Below are positions 45,082 to 53,219 of a stretch of 64,000 nucleotides of DNA, one piece after another. The stretch covers positions 372,001-436,000 of the forward strand of contig NZ_JAVDSL010000002.1 of the NCBI RefSeq assembly GCF_031455295.1, written 5' to 3'. The position numbers and the translations under genes were made by a program. Each line of letters starts with the position of its first letter. The first letter of the stretch is position 1. This DNA comes from Leifsonia sp. 1010 (GTDB lineage: Bacteria > Actinomycetota > Actinomycetes > Actinomycetales > Microbacteriaceae). Below the pieces are notes generated by a model that was not told the DNA's origin, did no database searches, and saw nothing but the letters and a program-made list of their open reading frames with translations.

Positions 45082-45684
45082 ATGGAGCTGAAGGAGACGG
45101 GCCGGCCGCGGATCGGTGTGATGGGCGGCACTTTCGACCCCATCCACCACGGCCACCTGGTCGCCGCCAGCGAAGTGGCCCAGTCGTTCGACCTCGACGA
45201 AGTGATCTTCGTCCCGACCGGTCAGCCCTGGCAGAAGGGTGCGGTCACGGAACCTGAGCACCGGTACCTGATGACCGTCATCGCGACAGCATCCAACCCG
45301 CAGTTCACGGTCAGTAGGGTCGACATCGACCGCGAGGGCCCCACTTACACGATCGACACCCTGCGTGACCTCCACGAGGAGCGGCCGGACGCCGAGCTGT
45401 TCTTCATCACGGGCGCCGACGCCATCGCGCAGATCCTCAGCTGGCGCGACGTCGCGGAGCTCTGGGAGCTCGCGCACTTCGTGGCTGTGAGTCGCCCGGG
45501 ACATGACTTGAGTATTTCTGGATTGCCGGAGCAAGACGTAAGCTTGTTGGAAGTTCCGGCCCTGGCGATCTCGTCGACCGATTGCCGGAGCCGGGTGAGC
45601 AGGGGATTCCCGGTGTGGTACCTGGTACCGGACGGGGTTGTTCAATACATCTCCAAACACCATCTGTATCGGAGCGTGGCATGA
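45082..45684 (+). CDS. nadD: Nicotinate-nucleotide adenylyltransferase
   Basis: A 200-residue nucleotidyltransferase of NAD synthesis, joining nicotinate mononucleotide and [21 protein letters not shown] has the H/TxGH motif, [10 protein letters not shown] is the substrate loop and [12 protein letters not shown] is the ISSTxxR motif. GAAGGAG lies before or within the first codons. Its stop overlaps the next start (ATGA). Confidence 0.96.
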   Translation: MELKETGRPRIGVMGGTFDPIHHGHLVAASEVAQSFDLDEVIFVPTGQPWQKGAVTEPEHRYLMTVIATASNPQFTVSRVDIDREGPTYTIDTLRDLHEERPDAELFFITGADAIAQILSWRDVAELWELAHFVAVSRPGHDLSISGLPEQDVSLLEVPALAISSTDCRSRVSRGFPVWYLVPDGVVQYISKHHLYRSVA

Positions 45685-47141
45685 CATCGTGGCCTGAACA
45701 GCCGCCAACAGGCCAGCCGCAGACGCGGCGACAGGCGAGGGAGTTCGAGCGCTCCGCCTCCCGACGTGCCGGAACCGCCGAGCCGACCCCCGGTGGCCAG
45801 ATCCCCGAGATGACCACCACGGTGCCGCCGCGCGCGCCCGAGACGGCTGAGGCCGCGGGTGACGCGGCGCAGTCGGCGGAGAAGCCGCAGGTCGAGTCGC
45901 GCGACGCCGAGAAGGCGCAGGCGGAGCCGAAGCAGGCCGAGCCCGCCGCCGCGAGGACCGAGCAGGCGCCGGCCCAGCCGGAGCGTCCGGCCATTCCGGC
46001 CAGCGCGTTCGCCGAGCCCGGCGTCTCGTCGCCGTCGCGTGACGCCTTCGACCTGTTCCGTCAGGGTCCGGACACCACGCAGCCCGAGCCCGTCACGCAG
46101 CCGATGGCCATTCTCCAGCCGACCACGCCGCCCGCGGCACCCGCATCCAGCACCCCCGGTCCATCCGCCCCGCCGGCTTCAGCGAACGCCGGGTCGGAGC
46201 GCACTCTGACGCGCCGCGAGCTCCGAGCGATGCTGCAGGCGCAGGAGGCCAACGCCCAGGCCAATCATGCGCCGGCCGCGGGGGAGCAGGTCTTCCCGGT
46301 GTCCTTCACGTCCGCTCCCGAGGAGTCCGGCGCCAAGGAAGGCGCAGCGGAGTCCGGCTCGTCGGCTCCGCAGGCCGCTGCTGCTGCTCCCGCCGCCGAT
46401 CCGCTCGCAGCCGATCCCGCGACGCCCGCCCCGACCAGCGAGAAGTCGGCCTGGCCGTTCGCCCCGCTGACTGCGTCGTCATCGCCGACCGCATCCCGTT
46501 CCGGCCAGTCCGAGACCACGGTCACCCAGAGCTCCACCTCTCCCTTCGCCGCCTTCGGCACCGCGGAGCCGAAGGCCGACGCCCCCGCTGTCGAGGCCCC
46601 GTCCGCGCCCGCCCCGGCGAAGAACGAGGAGCCGGGCGAGACCGCCGCACAGGAGCGCCGGCCGTTCACCCCGCCGACCGGGCACTGGTCGACGGCTGCC
46701 GAACTGGACGACCAGAACCAGCCGATCATCTCGCGCAACGTCGCCCAGTCGACCGCCGCGACGACGACCAACGCGCTCATCCTGCCCGTCATCCCGCAAC
46801 CGGACACCCGCGCGCCTCTGACGAGCACGGGGGAAATCCTGGTCACCGGCTCGATCGACCTTCCGCGCGGGATGGGGGCCACCGGCGCCCACCCCGACCG
46901 CATCGACTCGTCTGACCTCGACCGTCTGCTCGACGGCGAGGAGAACGAGTTCAACACCTCGGAGGTGCAGCCGGTCCGCGCGTCGCGCGCCATCAGCACC
47001 CACACCTCCACCCGGGGCGTCATCGCCCCGCCGAAGAAGCGCGGCAACACGCTGCCGGTGATCCTCATGGTCACCGCCGGCGTCCTGGCCGTGAGCGTCA
47101 CCGCGCTGCTCGTGGCCGCCTATGTGCTGAAGGTGTTCTGA
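45681..47141 (+). CDS. Low-complexity protein with a C-terminal membrane anchor
   Basis: A 486-residue protein, unrecognised. About 450 residues are Ala/Pro/Glu/Ser-rich disorder with islands [17 protein letters not shown] and [20 protein letters not shown]. One membrane helix stands at the very end ([29 protein letters not shown]), so the protein is predicted to be tail-anchored with the disordered part in the cytoplasm. It sits between nadD and rsfS and overlaps nadD by ATGA. Long, repetitive composition may mean a tether or scaffold near the membrane. The ORF upstream extension from 45582 lies inside nadD and is rejected. Confidence 0.75.
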   Translation: MTSWPEQPPTGQPQTRRQAREFERSASRRAGTAEPTPGGQIPEMTTTVPPRAPETAEAAGDAAQSAEKPQVESRDAEKAQAEPKQAEPAAARTEQAPAQPERPAIPASAFAEPGVSSPSRDAFDLFRQGPDTTQPEPVTQPMAILQPTTPPAAPASSTPGPSAPPASANAGSERTLTRRELRAMLQAQEANAQANHAPAAGEQVFPVSFTSAPEESGAKEGAAESGSSAPQAAAAAPAADPLAADPATPAPTSEKSAWPFAPLTASSSPTASRSGQSETTVTQSSTSPFAAFGTAEPKADAPAVEAPSAPAPAKNEEPGETAAQERRPFTPPTGHWSTAAELDDQNQPIISRNVAQSTAATTTNALILPVIPQPDTRAPLTSTGEILVTGSIDLPRGMGATGAHPDRIDSSDLDRLLDGEENEFNTSEVQPVRASRAISTHTSTRGVIAPPKKRGNTLPVILMVTAGVLAVSVTALLVAAYVLKVF

Positions 47142-47202
47142 TCATCCGCACCTGCGCCACTCTTCTCGCACCGACCGCGACCCCACGACCGGAGGACCTT
47201 CC

Positions 47203-47580
47203 GTGACCGCATCCCAGCACGCCCGGGAGATCCTGCAGGTGGCCGCCGCCGCCGCCGACTCGAAGGGCGGACAGGACCTCGTAGCCCTCGACGTCTCGGG
47301 CCCGCTGCCGCTGACGGACGCATTCCTGCTGGTCAGCGGACGGGTCGAGCGCAACGTCGTCGCCATCGCATCCGAGGTGGAGGACCGCCTCAACGAGGCC
47401 GGCGTGAAGACGCTGCGCCGTGAGGGCAAGGGGGAGGGGCGCTGGGTGCTCCTCGACTTCGGCGACCTCGTCGTGCACGTCTTCCACGAGGAGGACCGCA
47501 TGTACTACGCGCTCGAGCGCCTCTGGAAGGACTGCCCGACGATCCCGATCGAGCTGCCCGTCCACGAGAACGCCGAGTAG
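47203..47580 (+). CDS. rsfS: Ribosomal silencing factor RsfS
   Basis: A 125-residue protein of the RsfS/Iojap family: KGGQDLVALDVSGPLPLTDA FLLVSG, then EGRWVLLDFGDLVVHVFHEE and YYALERLWKD. It binds ribosomal protein L14 and keeps subunits apart when nutrients are short. It begins at GTG 47203 with CGGAGGA upstream. Its position after nadD is the conserved order. Confidence 0.95.
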   Translation: MTASQHAREILQVAAAAADSKGGQDLVALDVSGPLPLTDAFLLVSGRVERNVVAIASEVEDRLNEAGVKTLRREGKGEGRWVLLDFGDLVVHVFHEEDRMYYALERLWKDCPTIPIELPVHENAE

Positions 47581-47658
47581 AGCGCCGCGCGCCCGGCTCC
47601 CAGCGTTCTGTCGGGTTCACCTGAGAGCCCTCTCATGAAGGGCCGCTTGGATGGGGAC

Positions 47659-47985
47659 ATGAAGTGTCCCAACGACAACGCGACCCTGGTCATGAGCGAG
47701 CGCCACGGCATCGAGATCGACTACTGCCCGGAATGCCGGGGTGTCTGGCTCGATCGTGGAGAGCTCGACAAGATCATCGACCGCGCCGGGACCTCGGCTC
47801 CGGCCGCGCCCGGTCCCCAGGCCGCCCCGCAGCCGCCGCAGTACGCTGCGCCGCAGCCGTACGCGGAGCCGCAGTACCGTGAGCCCCGCTACGGCGACCA
47901 GCGCTATGGCGACCCCCGCTACGACCAGCAGGGCCAGCGCCCCTACAAGAAGAAGGAGAACTGGCTCAGCGAGCTGTTCGACTGA
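47659..47985 (+). CDS. TFIIB-type zinc-ribbon protein
   Basis: A 108-residue protein (116 from the alternative ATG at 47635). The N-terminal zinc ribbon is MKCPNDNATLVM...YCPECRGVWLDRGELDKII, with a CPxD in the first knuckle and CPEC in the second, exactly as in the zf-TFIIB family. A Pro/Tyr/Arg/Gln-rich repeat (PQPYAEPQYREPRYGDQRYG) follows, ending KKKENWLSELFD, a conserved end in this family. Function unknown; it may bind nucleic acid or partner proteins. ATG 47659 is preferred since GATGGGGA precedes it. Confidence 0.85.
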   Translation: MKCPNDNATLVMSERHGIEIDYCPECRGVWLDRGELDKIIDRAGTSAPAAPGPQAAPQPPQYAAPQPYAEPQYREPRYGDQRYGDPRYDQQGQRPYKKKENWLSELFD

Positions 47986-47988
47986 CAC

Positions 47989-48007
47989 GAGCGGCGCTCA
48001 GTTTTTT
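47989..48007 (+). terminator. Terminator after the zinc-ribbon gene
   Basis: GAGCGGCGCTC forms a short stem and is followed 2 nt later by TTTTTT (48002-48007), the clearest T-run in the window. Confidence 0.6.
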
Positions 48008-48025
48008 CTGGCGGGCGCGATGTAG

Positions 48026-48031
48026 TAGTCT
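48026..48031 (+). promoter_or_regulatory. -10 box of tRNA-Ala
   Basis: TAGTCT lies 48 bp upstream of the tRNA-Ala 5' end. -35 not clear. Confidence 0.35.
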
Positions 48032-48079
48032 GAATGAGTTGTTCCGGGAGGTCCGAAAGGCCCGAACGGCGCACACTCT

Positions 48080-48152
48080 GGGTCTGTGGCGCAGCTGGTA
48101 GCGCACCTGCATGGCATGCAGGGGGTCAGGGGTTCGAGTCCCCTCAGATCCA
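48080..48152 (+). tRNA. tRNA-Ala (anticodon GGC)
   Basis: GGGTCTG/CAGATCC acceptor stem with one G-U, anticodon arm CCTGC-ATGGCAT-GCAGG giving GGC, T arm GGGGTTCGAGTCCCC, discriminator A. CCA is not encoded (CCG follows). Confidence 0.95.
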
Positions 48153-48162
48153 CCGAAGATGA

Positions 48163-48194
48163 CAGAAGGCCGGACCGAAAGGGCCGGCCTTCTG
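48163..48194. terminator. Terminator between tRNA-Ala and rtcB
   Basis: CAGAAGGCCGG (48163-48173) pairs perfectly with CCGGCCTTCTG (48184-48194), 10-nt loop. It suits both the tRNA and the convergent rtcB gene. Confidence 0.75.
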
Positions 48195-48226
48195 CGCTGT
48201 TGCGGTCGGCGTCTGGCCGCTGGCGG

Positions 48227-49402
48227 TCAGTCGCCCTTCACGTTGACCAGCTGGTGAAGGGTGTGGCGGATCTCGACGAGGTCGGCCGCGTCGGCCATCA
48301 CCTGGTCGATCGGCTTGTACGCCTGCGGGATCTCGTCCAGGAACGCCTCCGTGTCACGGAACTCGATCCCGGTCATCGCCTCACGCAGCTCCTCGATGGT
48401 GAACCGCTTGCGCGCGGCCGTCCGCGAGAACTGGCGTCCAGCGCCGTGCGGCGAGGAGTGCAGCGCGAGCGGGTTGCCGAGCCCGGAGACCACGTACGAC
48501 GCCGTCCCCATCGAACCGGGGATCAGGCCCGCCTGGCCGACGCGCGCCGAGATGGCGCCCTTCCGCGACACCCAGACGTCCTTGCCGAAGTGGTTCTCCT
48601 TCTGCGTGAAGTTGTGGTGGCAGTTGATGCGCTCCGACTCGATCACGTCCACGCCGAACCACTCCGACGTCTGACGCACCACACGGTCCATCATCTCCTC
48701 ACGGTTCAGCAGCGCGAAGTGCTGAGCCCACCGCAGCTGCGCGATGTACTCGTCGAACTCCGGCGTGCCCTCGACCAGGTAGGCGAGGTCCTTGTCGGGC
48801 AGTTCGATCCACCACTTCTCCATCAGCGCCTGCGCGACCTTGATGTGGTGACCTGCGATCCGGTTGCCGACGCCACGTGAGCCGGAGTGCAGGAACAGCC
48901 ACACCACGTCCTCTTCGTCGAGGCTGACCTCGATGAAGTGGTTGCCGGAGCCGAGCGACCCCAGCTGACGCTCCCAGTCGCGCAGGTGCGTCGACGGGTC
49001 GAAGCCGGCCTGCTCGGCCAGCTCTGTCAGCTCCTGGATGCGCGGCTCCGCGGTCGCGACGATCTTCCGGTTGCGGGCGCCGGCGGAAAGCGGGATGGCG
49101 CGCTCGATCTGCGTGCGCAGCTCCGAGAGCGGTGTGGTGGAGGCCGCCACGTCGTCGCGCGTGAACTGGGTCCGCACGGCGATCATCCCGCATCCGATGT
49201 CCACGCCGACGGCCGCGGGCATGACGGCGCCGAGGGTCGGGATGACCGACCCGACCGTGGCGCCGAGACCCAGGTGGGCGTCCGGCATGAGGGCGAGGTG
49301 CGGGTGGATGAACGGCATCCGCGAGGTGGTGACCGCCTGCTCGCGCGTGGAGTCCTCCAGCAGGGAGGCCCAGCTCAGCAGGCGGTTCGAGATTCTTTCC
49401 AT
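48227..49402 (-). CDS. rtcB: RtcB-type RNA ligase
   Basis: A 391-residue GTP/Mn-dependent ligase that joins 2',3'-cyclic phosphate (or 3'-phosphate) and 5'-OH RNA ends. Signatures are MPDAHLGLGATVGSVIP, GVDIGCGMIAVRT (metal-binding Cys), LGSLGSGNHFIE, FLHSGSRGVGNRI, and SPHGAGRQFSR, holding the guanylated His. ATG 49402 gives the common MERISNRLL start, but AAGGA is only 2-3 nt from it; ATG 49420 is possible. No rtcA or rtcR is present. A leader with a 23-codon ORF and two hairpins lies upstream, suggesting regulated expression. Confidence 0.94.
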   Translation of the reverse strand: MERISNRLLSWASLLEDSTREQAVTTSRMPFIHPHLALMPDAHLGLGATVGSVIPTLGAVMPAAVGVDIGCGMIAVRTQFTRDDVAASTTPLSELRTQIERAIPLSAGARNRKIVATAEPRIQELTELAEQAGFDPSTHLRDWERQLGSLGSGNHFIEVSLDEEDVVWLFLHSGSRGVGNRIAGHHIKVAQALMEKWWIELPDKDLAYLVEGTPEFDEYIAQLRWAQHFALLNREEMMDRVVRQTSEWFGVDVIESERINCHHNFTQKENHFGKDVWVSRKGAISARVGQAGLIPGSMGTASYVVSGLGNPLALHSSPHGAGRQFSRTAARKRFTIEELREAMTGIEFRDTEAFLDEIPQAYKPIDQVMADAADLVEIRHTLHQLVNVKGD

Positions 49403-49471
49403 GATCCTTTCGTTTCTCATCGGGGTGCGGCCGGGACGGCCGTTCCCCGCGGAGATGCGAAGGAGGAGGTC

Positions 49472-49497
49472 AGCCCCGGACCTCGAACGGCGGGGCT
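49472..49497 (-). promoter_or_regulatory. Hairpin in the rtcB leader
   Basis: AGCCCCG/CGGGGCT stem of 7 bp around a 12-nt loop with GTTCGAGG, which looks like a tRNA T loop. A second hairpin, CACCG...CGGTG, lies at 49500-49518, just after the short ORF on the minus strand. Confidence 0.45.
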
Positions 49498-49517
49498 GTA
49501 CACCGGAAGGTGCGGTG

Positions 49518-49589
49518 CTACAGACCCCGCGGGCGCTCGAGCGCGCGGAAGGTGCGCTGTTCGCGCTTCGGGTACTGCAGGCTGAGCAT
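49518..49589 (-). CDS. Short ORF upstream of rtcB (possible leader peptide)
   Basis: A 23-codon ORF reading MLSLQYPKREQRTFRALERP RGL. The ATG has GGAAGGA 8 nt upstream, a very good ribosome site, while the sequence lies in a 294-bp gap without other genes. Six of 23 residues are Arg or Lys. It ends immediately before a hairpin that precedes rtcB. It may be a leader peptide whose translation affects folding, or a small protein of its own. Too short for homology by eye. Confidence 0.45.
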   Translation of the reverse strand: MLSLQYPKREQRTFRALERPRGL

Positions 49590-49683
49590 CCCGGTGTCCT
49601 TCCGTTCGGCGTCTTCAGCGTGGGCTGCCTGCGCTGTCGGCGCAGGATTCACGACTATACATGCCAGCAGTGATTCTGGGAAG

Positions 49684-49689
49684 TACAGT
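49684..49689 (+). promoter_or_regulatory. -10 box of the acetyltransferase at 49697, leaderless
   Basis: TACAGT followed by 7 nt and ATG 49697, with no ribosome site. Confidence 0.45.
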
Positions 49690-49696
49690 CTGTTCC

Positions 49697-50320
49697 ATGG
49701 AGACTCGGATCGCCGGCCCCGCCGACGCGGACGCCATCACGACCACGATCGCCCTGGCTTTCCGCGACGACCCGGTGTGGGGTCCGGCTCTCGCGGCGCC
49801 GGATGGCGGAACCGCGCACCTGGAGCGGTTCTGGCGGTACTTCGTCGACGGCGCGATCGGCCATCGCACGGTGTCTATGCAGGACGGCCCGTCGGGCGAG
49901 GCGGCGACGGTCGCCGTCTGGCTGCCGCCGGGGGTGGACGAGCTCACTGACGAGCAGGAGGCGGAGGTCGATGCCCTGATGGAGCGCACGCTCGCGCCCG
50001 AGCGCTTCGAGGCGTACCGGCGGCTGTGGCAGTGCTTCGACGAGACGCATCCCCACGGCGAACCGCACATGTACCTCAGCCTGCTGGCCACGCACCCGGC
50101 TCATCGCGGGCGCGGAATCGGTCAGCGCGTGCTTGCCGAAGATCTTGCGCGGTTCGACGCCGAGGGCCTTCCGGCGTATCTCGAGTCGACGAATCCGGCC
50201 AACGACCACCGCTACGAACGCGCCGGATTCCGGGCGGTAGGCGGCTTCACATCCGTCATCGACGGGGCCGCCGTCACCACGATGTGGCGGGATGCGCGCA
50301 ACCCTGTAGAAGGAGGCTGA
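49697..50320 (+). CDS. GNAT-family N-acetyltransferase
   Basis: A 207-residue acetyltransferase. The CoA-binding motif A is LLATHPAHRGRGIGQRVLAE, followed by ESTNPANDHRYERAGFRAVG, the usual end of the fold. WRYFVDGAIGHRTVSM and the acidic helix DELTDEQEAEVDALMERTLA form the variable substrate region. Substrate unknown. The upstream 12-codon extension from 49661 is rejected because a -10 box lies inside it. Confidence 0.88.
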   Translation: METRIAGPADADAITTTIALAFRDDPVWGPALAAPDGGTAHLERFWRYFVDGAIGHRTVSMQDGPSGEAATVAVWLPPGVDELTDEQEAEVDALMERTLAPERFEAYRRLWQCFDETHPHGEPHMYLSLLATHPAHRGRGIGQRVLAEDLARFDAEGLPAYLESTNPANDHRYERAGFRAVGGFTSVIDGAAVTTMWRDARNPVEGG

Positions 50321-50323
50321 GCC

Positions 50324-50428
50324 TCAGCGCAGGCGGCGTTCCTCCTCCTGCTCCAGACGCTCCTTCTCGGCGTCCTTCGCCTCCTGCTCCTTCTGGATCT
50401 CTTCTTCGCGCGGGGTCTTGTTCGTCAT
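50324..50428 (-). CDS. Small charged coiled-coil protein
   Basis: A 34-residue ORF: MTNKTPREEEIQKEQEAKDA followed by EKERLEQEEERRLR. Almost all residues after position 6 are Glu, Lys, Arg, Gln or Asp in a heptad-like helix. Similar very short ORFs occur in actinobacterial genomes. There is no clear ribosome site. Convergent with the GNAT gene with 3 bp between stops. Real but functionally blank. Confidence 0.5.
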   Translation of the reverse strand: MTNKTPREEEIQKEQEAKDAEKERLEQEEERRLR

Positions 50429-50468
50429 GAGGCGAGCGTAGCCTCATTGCGGGCCGGGATAGATGTCG

Positions 50469-50498
50469 TTGTGCGCCGGGCCGAGGCTGGACTAGTCT
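50469..50498 (+). promoter_or_regulatory. Promoter of the MEDS/LuxR pair
   Basis: TTGTGC (50469-50474), 18 bp, TAGTCT (50493-50498). CTCCCG...CGGGAG (50497-50514) is an inverted repeat over the expected start point and ribosome site, so it could be an operator or an mRNA hairpin. Confidence 0.5.
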
Positions 50499-50520
50499 CC
50501 CGCACGGACGGGAGTCGTCG

Positions 50521-51147
50521 ATGGCAGCGGAGATCCCAGAAACACCTCGCCCTGTGGCCTTCGCCGGCGGGGTGCTCGACCGCTATCGCCATGTCTGCGC
50601 GTTCGTGAACGGTCGCGCAGAGGCCGACGCCGTGCTCGATCCCTTCCTGCGGGACGGAGTGGATGCGGGCGACCGCCTCCTGTACCTGGTGGACACCGCC
50701 ACGCCGGGCGCTCCGCTCCGCCGTCTCCGCCGCCTGGGCTACGACGCCGGTGCGCTGCTCGAAGGCGGGCGCTGCGAGGTCCGGACGTGGGCCGAGACCT
50801 ACCTGCGCACGGGAGCGTTCGACCAGGGCGACATGCTGGGGCAGCTGGACGCGATGCTCGGCACCTCGGCCCGGCCGCGCATCCGGCTTCTCGCCGACAT
50901 GGGGTGGGCGGCCGATCGCGACGGAGTCGCGGACGACCTGATCGAGTTCGAGGCGCGCGCCAACTTCCTGCACGCGCGACACGGGCATGTGGTCATCTGC
51001 GCCTACGACACCTCTCGCTTCGACGGCGCGTTCATCATCGACATCCTGCGGACGCATCCGATGGTCTTGATCGGCGGCCTGTTGCAGGAGAATCCGTTCT
51101 TCGTGCCTCCGCAGGACTTCCTGGAGGAGCGGGCAGCGCGTGGTTGA
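50521..51147 (+). CDS. MEDS-domain sensory protein
   Basis: A 208-residue protein matching the MEDS (DcmR-type sensory) domain: RYRHVCAFVNGRAEADAVLD PFLRDGVDAGDRLLYLVD, a central GDMLGQLDAML, RIRLLADMGWA, a FEARANFLHARHGHVVICAY stretch and RTHPMVLIGG at the end. The fold is RecA/KaiC-like without an obvious P-loop. MEDS domains detect small molecules or partner proteins and are often linked to regulators, as here: the next gene, overlapping by 8 nt, is a LuxR regulator. Confidence 0.82.
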   Translation: MAAEIPETPRPVAFAGGVLDRYRHVCAFVNGRAEADAVLDPFLRDGVDAGDRLLYLVDTATPGAPLRRLRRLGYDAGALLEGGRCEVRTWAETYLRTGAFDQGDMLGQLDAMLGTSARPRIRLLADMGWAADRDGVADDLIEFEARANFLHARHGHVVICAYDTSRFDGAFIIDILRTHPMVLIGGLLQENPFFVPPQDFLEERAARG

Positions 51148-52153
51148 CGAGCCGGAGCGTCAGCCTGCAGCGGTCGCCGCCGACGACCGGCGATGGATGC
51201 GCGACCTGGGGGCGATGCTCGCTCTCCCGTCGTTGTGGGTGGATCACAGTCCCGCCGAGATCGCGGACGGCCTGCTGAGCGTGCTGGTCGGCGTGCTGCG
51301 GCTGGAGGCGGCGTTCGCGCGGTTCGAGGTCCCCGACGGCCGGGAGCGGCTCGAGACCTGGCGCCCGTCCGGTCCGCCGGCGCCGGACTCCCTGGTGGAG
51401 GCGCTGCGCTCGGGCCGCGCATTCTCGGCCCCCGGCGGCGCGGAACCGAACTCGACCGGCTTCGCGACGGCTGCGGTCCGGACGGCCGAGGTCGGAGCGG
51501 CGACGAGCGGGCGCATCACCCGGGCCGCCGCGCTCACCCTCGCGCTGCCGTGGGAGTCGGCACGCGTGCTCGTGGCGGCATCCCGAGCCGACTTCCCGAC
51601 CGAGCGGGAGACGCACCTCCTGCGGGTCGCGGTCGGACAGGCCGCGATCGCCCTCCACACGGCACGGCGGCTGGCGGCCGAGCGGAGCGCCCGACGCGCG
51701 GCCGAGCTGGCTCTGGACACACAGACACGTGCCCTCCATGCGCTTCTCGACGACCTCGCGCCGGCGCTGTCGGAGGCGACGCGCCGGGTCCGCCAGGCGG
51801 CGAAGGAGGTGGAAGACCCGGATGTGCCCGTCGGTGCGGCAGGGACGCATCCCCTTTCGGCGCATCGCGCGGAGGAGCCCCGGGTGGTCTCGCTTCGCGG
51901 CTCGCCCCTCGACCCCGACCAACCGGTGGGCGGGACGGCCGACGGCACGGTTCCGCTCGACGAGACGCTGACTCGCCGTGAGCTGGAGGTGCTCGGCCTC
52001 CTCGCGCAGGGGCTGAGCAACAAGGAGATCGCCGGTGTGATGTGGCTGAGCGACCGGACGGTCGAGCGCCACATCACGAGTCTGTACCGCAAGATCGGGG
52101 TCGGTCGGCGCAGCGAGGCGACGGCGTTCGCGCTCCGGCACGGCGTCGTCTGA
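51140..52153 (+). CDS. GAF-like/LuxR-type transcription regulator
   Basis: A 337-residue protein. Residues about 20-180 look like a GAF domain (LPSLWVDHSPAEIADGLLSV; RETHLLRVAVGQAAIALHTA RR), followed by a helical linker, and the C-terminus is a LuxR HTH (LTRRELEVLGLLAQGLSNKE then IAGVMWLSDRTVERHITSLY). No receiver Asp is present, so it is not a classical response regulator; the MEDS protein may supply the input. Starts at GTG 51140 inside the MEDS gene. Confidence 0.85.
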   Translation: MVDEPERQPAAVAADDRRWMRDLGAMLALPSLWVDHSPAEIADGLLSVLVGVLRLEAAFARFEVPDGRERLETWRPSGPPAPDSLVEALRSGRAFSAPGGAEPNSTGFATAAVRTAEVGAATSGRITRAAALTLALPWESARVLVAASRADFPTERETHLLRVAVGQAAIALHTARRLAAERSARRAAELALDTQTRALHALLDDLAPALSEATRRVRQAAKEVEDPDVPVGAAGTHPLSAHRAEEPRVVSLRGSPLDPDQPVGGTADGTVPLDETLTRRELEVLGLLAQGLSNKEIAGVMWLSDRTVERHITSLYRKIGVGRRSEATAFALRHGVV

Positions 52154-52175
52154 CTGGGGGTCAGCCGAGCGCGGA

Positions 52176-53219
52176 TCACCCGAAGGTGAAGCAGTACGCT
52201 TCGAGCCCTGGGCGGTCGAACTCCAGCTGCAGCACCGCATCCTGTATGCGTCCGGGCTGCCGGATCAGCTGGAAGGTGTCCTGGCGGTCGACCACGCCGC
52301 GGCCGTCCGCATCCACATCTGTGCCGTGGGCGTCGCCCGGCGGTCGACCGTCGAGCAGTACCCGGAACGGGATGCTGCTGCCGGCCGGGGTCGGCCCCAT
52401 CACGAGATTCGCATCGCGCGCGTGGAAGGCGAACGCGACGCTGCCTCCGGCCTCGTCGAGCACCGCCGCGTGCTGCGCGTGCGTCCATCGGCCGGTCAGA
52501 TCCCAGCCGTTCAGCGGCAGCGCGCGGGTGCCGTCGTAGGACTCGCTCCGGTCGTAGCGGTCGGCGGACTCGGACACGAAGCCGCTGCTCTGGCCGTAGC
52601 CGAGGTAGGTCTCGGGCGAGCGGAGGTCGCGCCAGTCAGCCGCCACTTCCAGTCCGTGCGGCTCGACCATCACGAGGTTCAGATCCAGGTCGCGGGCGCC
52701 CGCGGCCATCAGCAGCCGCTGGATCATCATCTCCGTGCGCTCGTACTCGCCTTCGCCGAAGTGGTGGAACCGCAGCCGACCGTCGGCGTCGGCCAGGTAG
52801 ACGGCCGGCCAGTAGTGGTTGGCGAAGTCGTCCCAGACGCCGTAGTCGTCATCCACTGCGACCGGGTAATCGACACCGAGCGCGCGGGTGCGCTCGATCA
52901 CGTTCGCCCGGTCGTGCTCGAAGCCGAACTCGGGCGTGTGGACGCCGATCACGGTGAGCCCGTCGGTGGCGTACTTCTCGTGCCAGGCGCGCAGGTACGG
53001 GAGGGTGCGGAGCCAGTTGACGCAGGTGTAGGTCCAGAAGCCGACGAGGACGACCCGGCCGCGCAGTCCCTCCGGGGTGAGCGGCTCCGAGTTGAGCCAG
53101 CCGGTGGCGCGGGCGAACGAGGGGAGCCGGCCCTCGTCGGGCAGCGGCTCCTCATCTCCCGCGAGGCGGTGCGCGATGGTGCGGAACAGACCGCGCTCGC
53201 GGTCGCCGTCAGCCGACAC
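52176..53219 (-). CDS. Thioredoxin-fold protein with C-terminal beta domain, CxxW variant
   Basis: A 347-residue protein. The redoxin domain shows VVLVGFWTYTCVNWLRTLPYL, where the usual CxxC is CVNW, then VIGVHTPEFGFEHDRANVIE and FANHYWPAVYLADADGRLRF. The C-terminal 150 residues form a beta-rich domain (LTGRWTHAQHAAVLDEAGGS; LILDGRPP-like FRVLLDGRPPGDAHG), as in DipZ-type proteins without the membrane part. With one active-site Cys it cannot be a normal dithiol reductase. No signal peptide is visible, so it seems cytoplasmic. GTG 53219 has CGGAGGA upstream. It overlaps the preceding hydrolase by 11 nt. Confidence 0.85.
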   Translation of the reverse strand: MSADGDRERGLFRTIAHRLAGDEEPLPDEGRLPSFARATGWLNSEPLTPEGLRGRVVLVGFWTYTCVNWLRTLPYLRAWHEKYATDGLTVIGVHTPEFGFEHDRANVIERTRALGVDYPVAVDDDYGVWDDFANHYWPAVYLADADGRLRFHHFGEGEYERTEMMIQRLLMAAGARDLDLNLVMVEPHGLEVAADWRDLRSPETYLGYGQSSGFVSESADRYDRSESYDGTRALPLNGWDLTGRWTHAQHAAVLDEAGGSVAFAFHARDANLVMGPTPAGSSIPFRVLLDGRPPGDAHGTDVDADGRGVVDRQDTFQLIRQPGRIQDAVLQLEFDRPGLEAYCFTFG

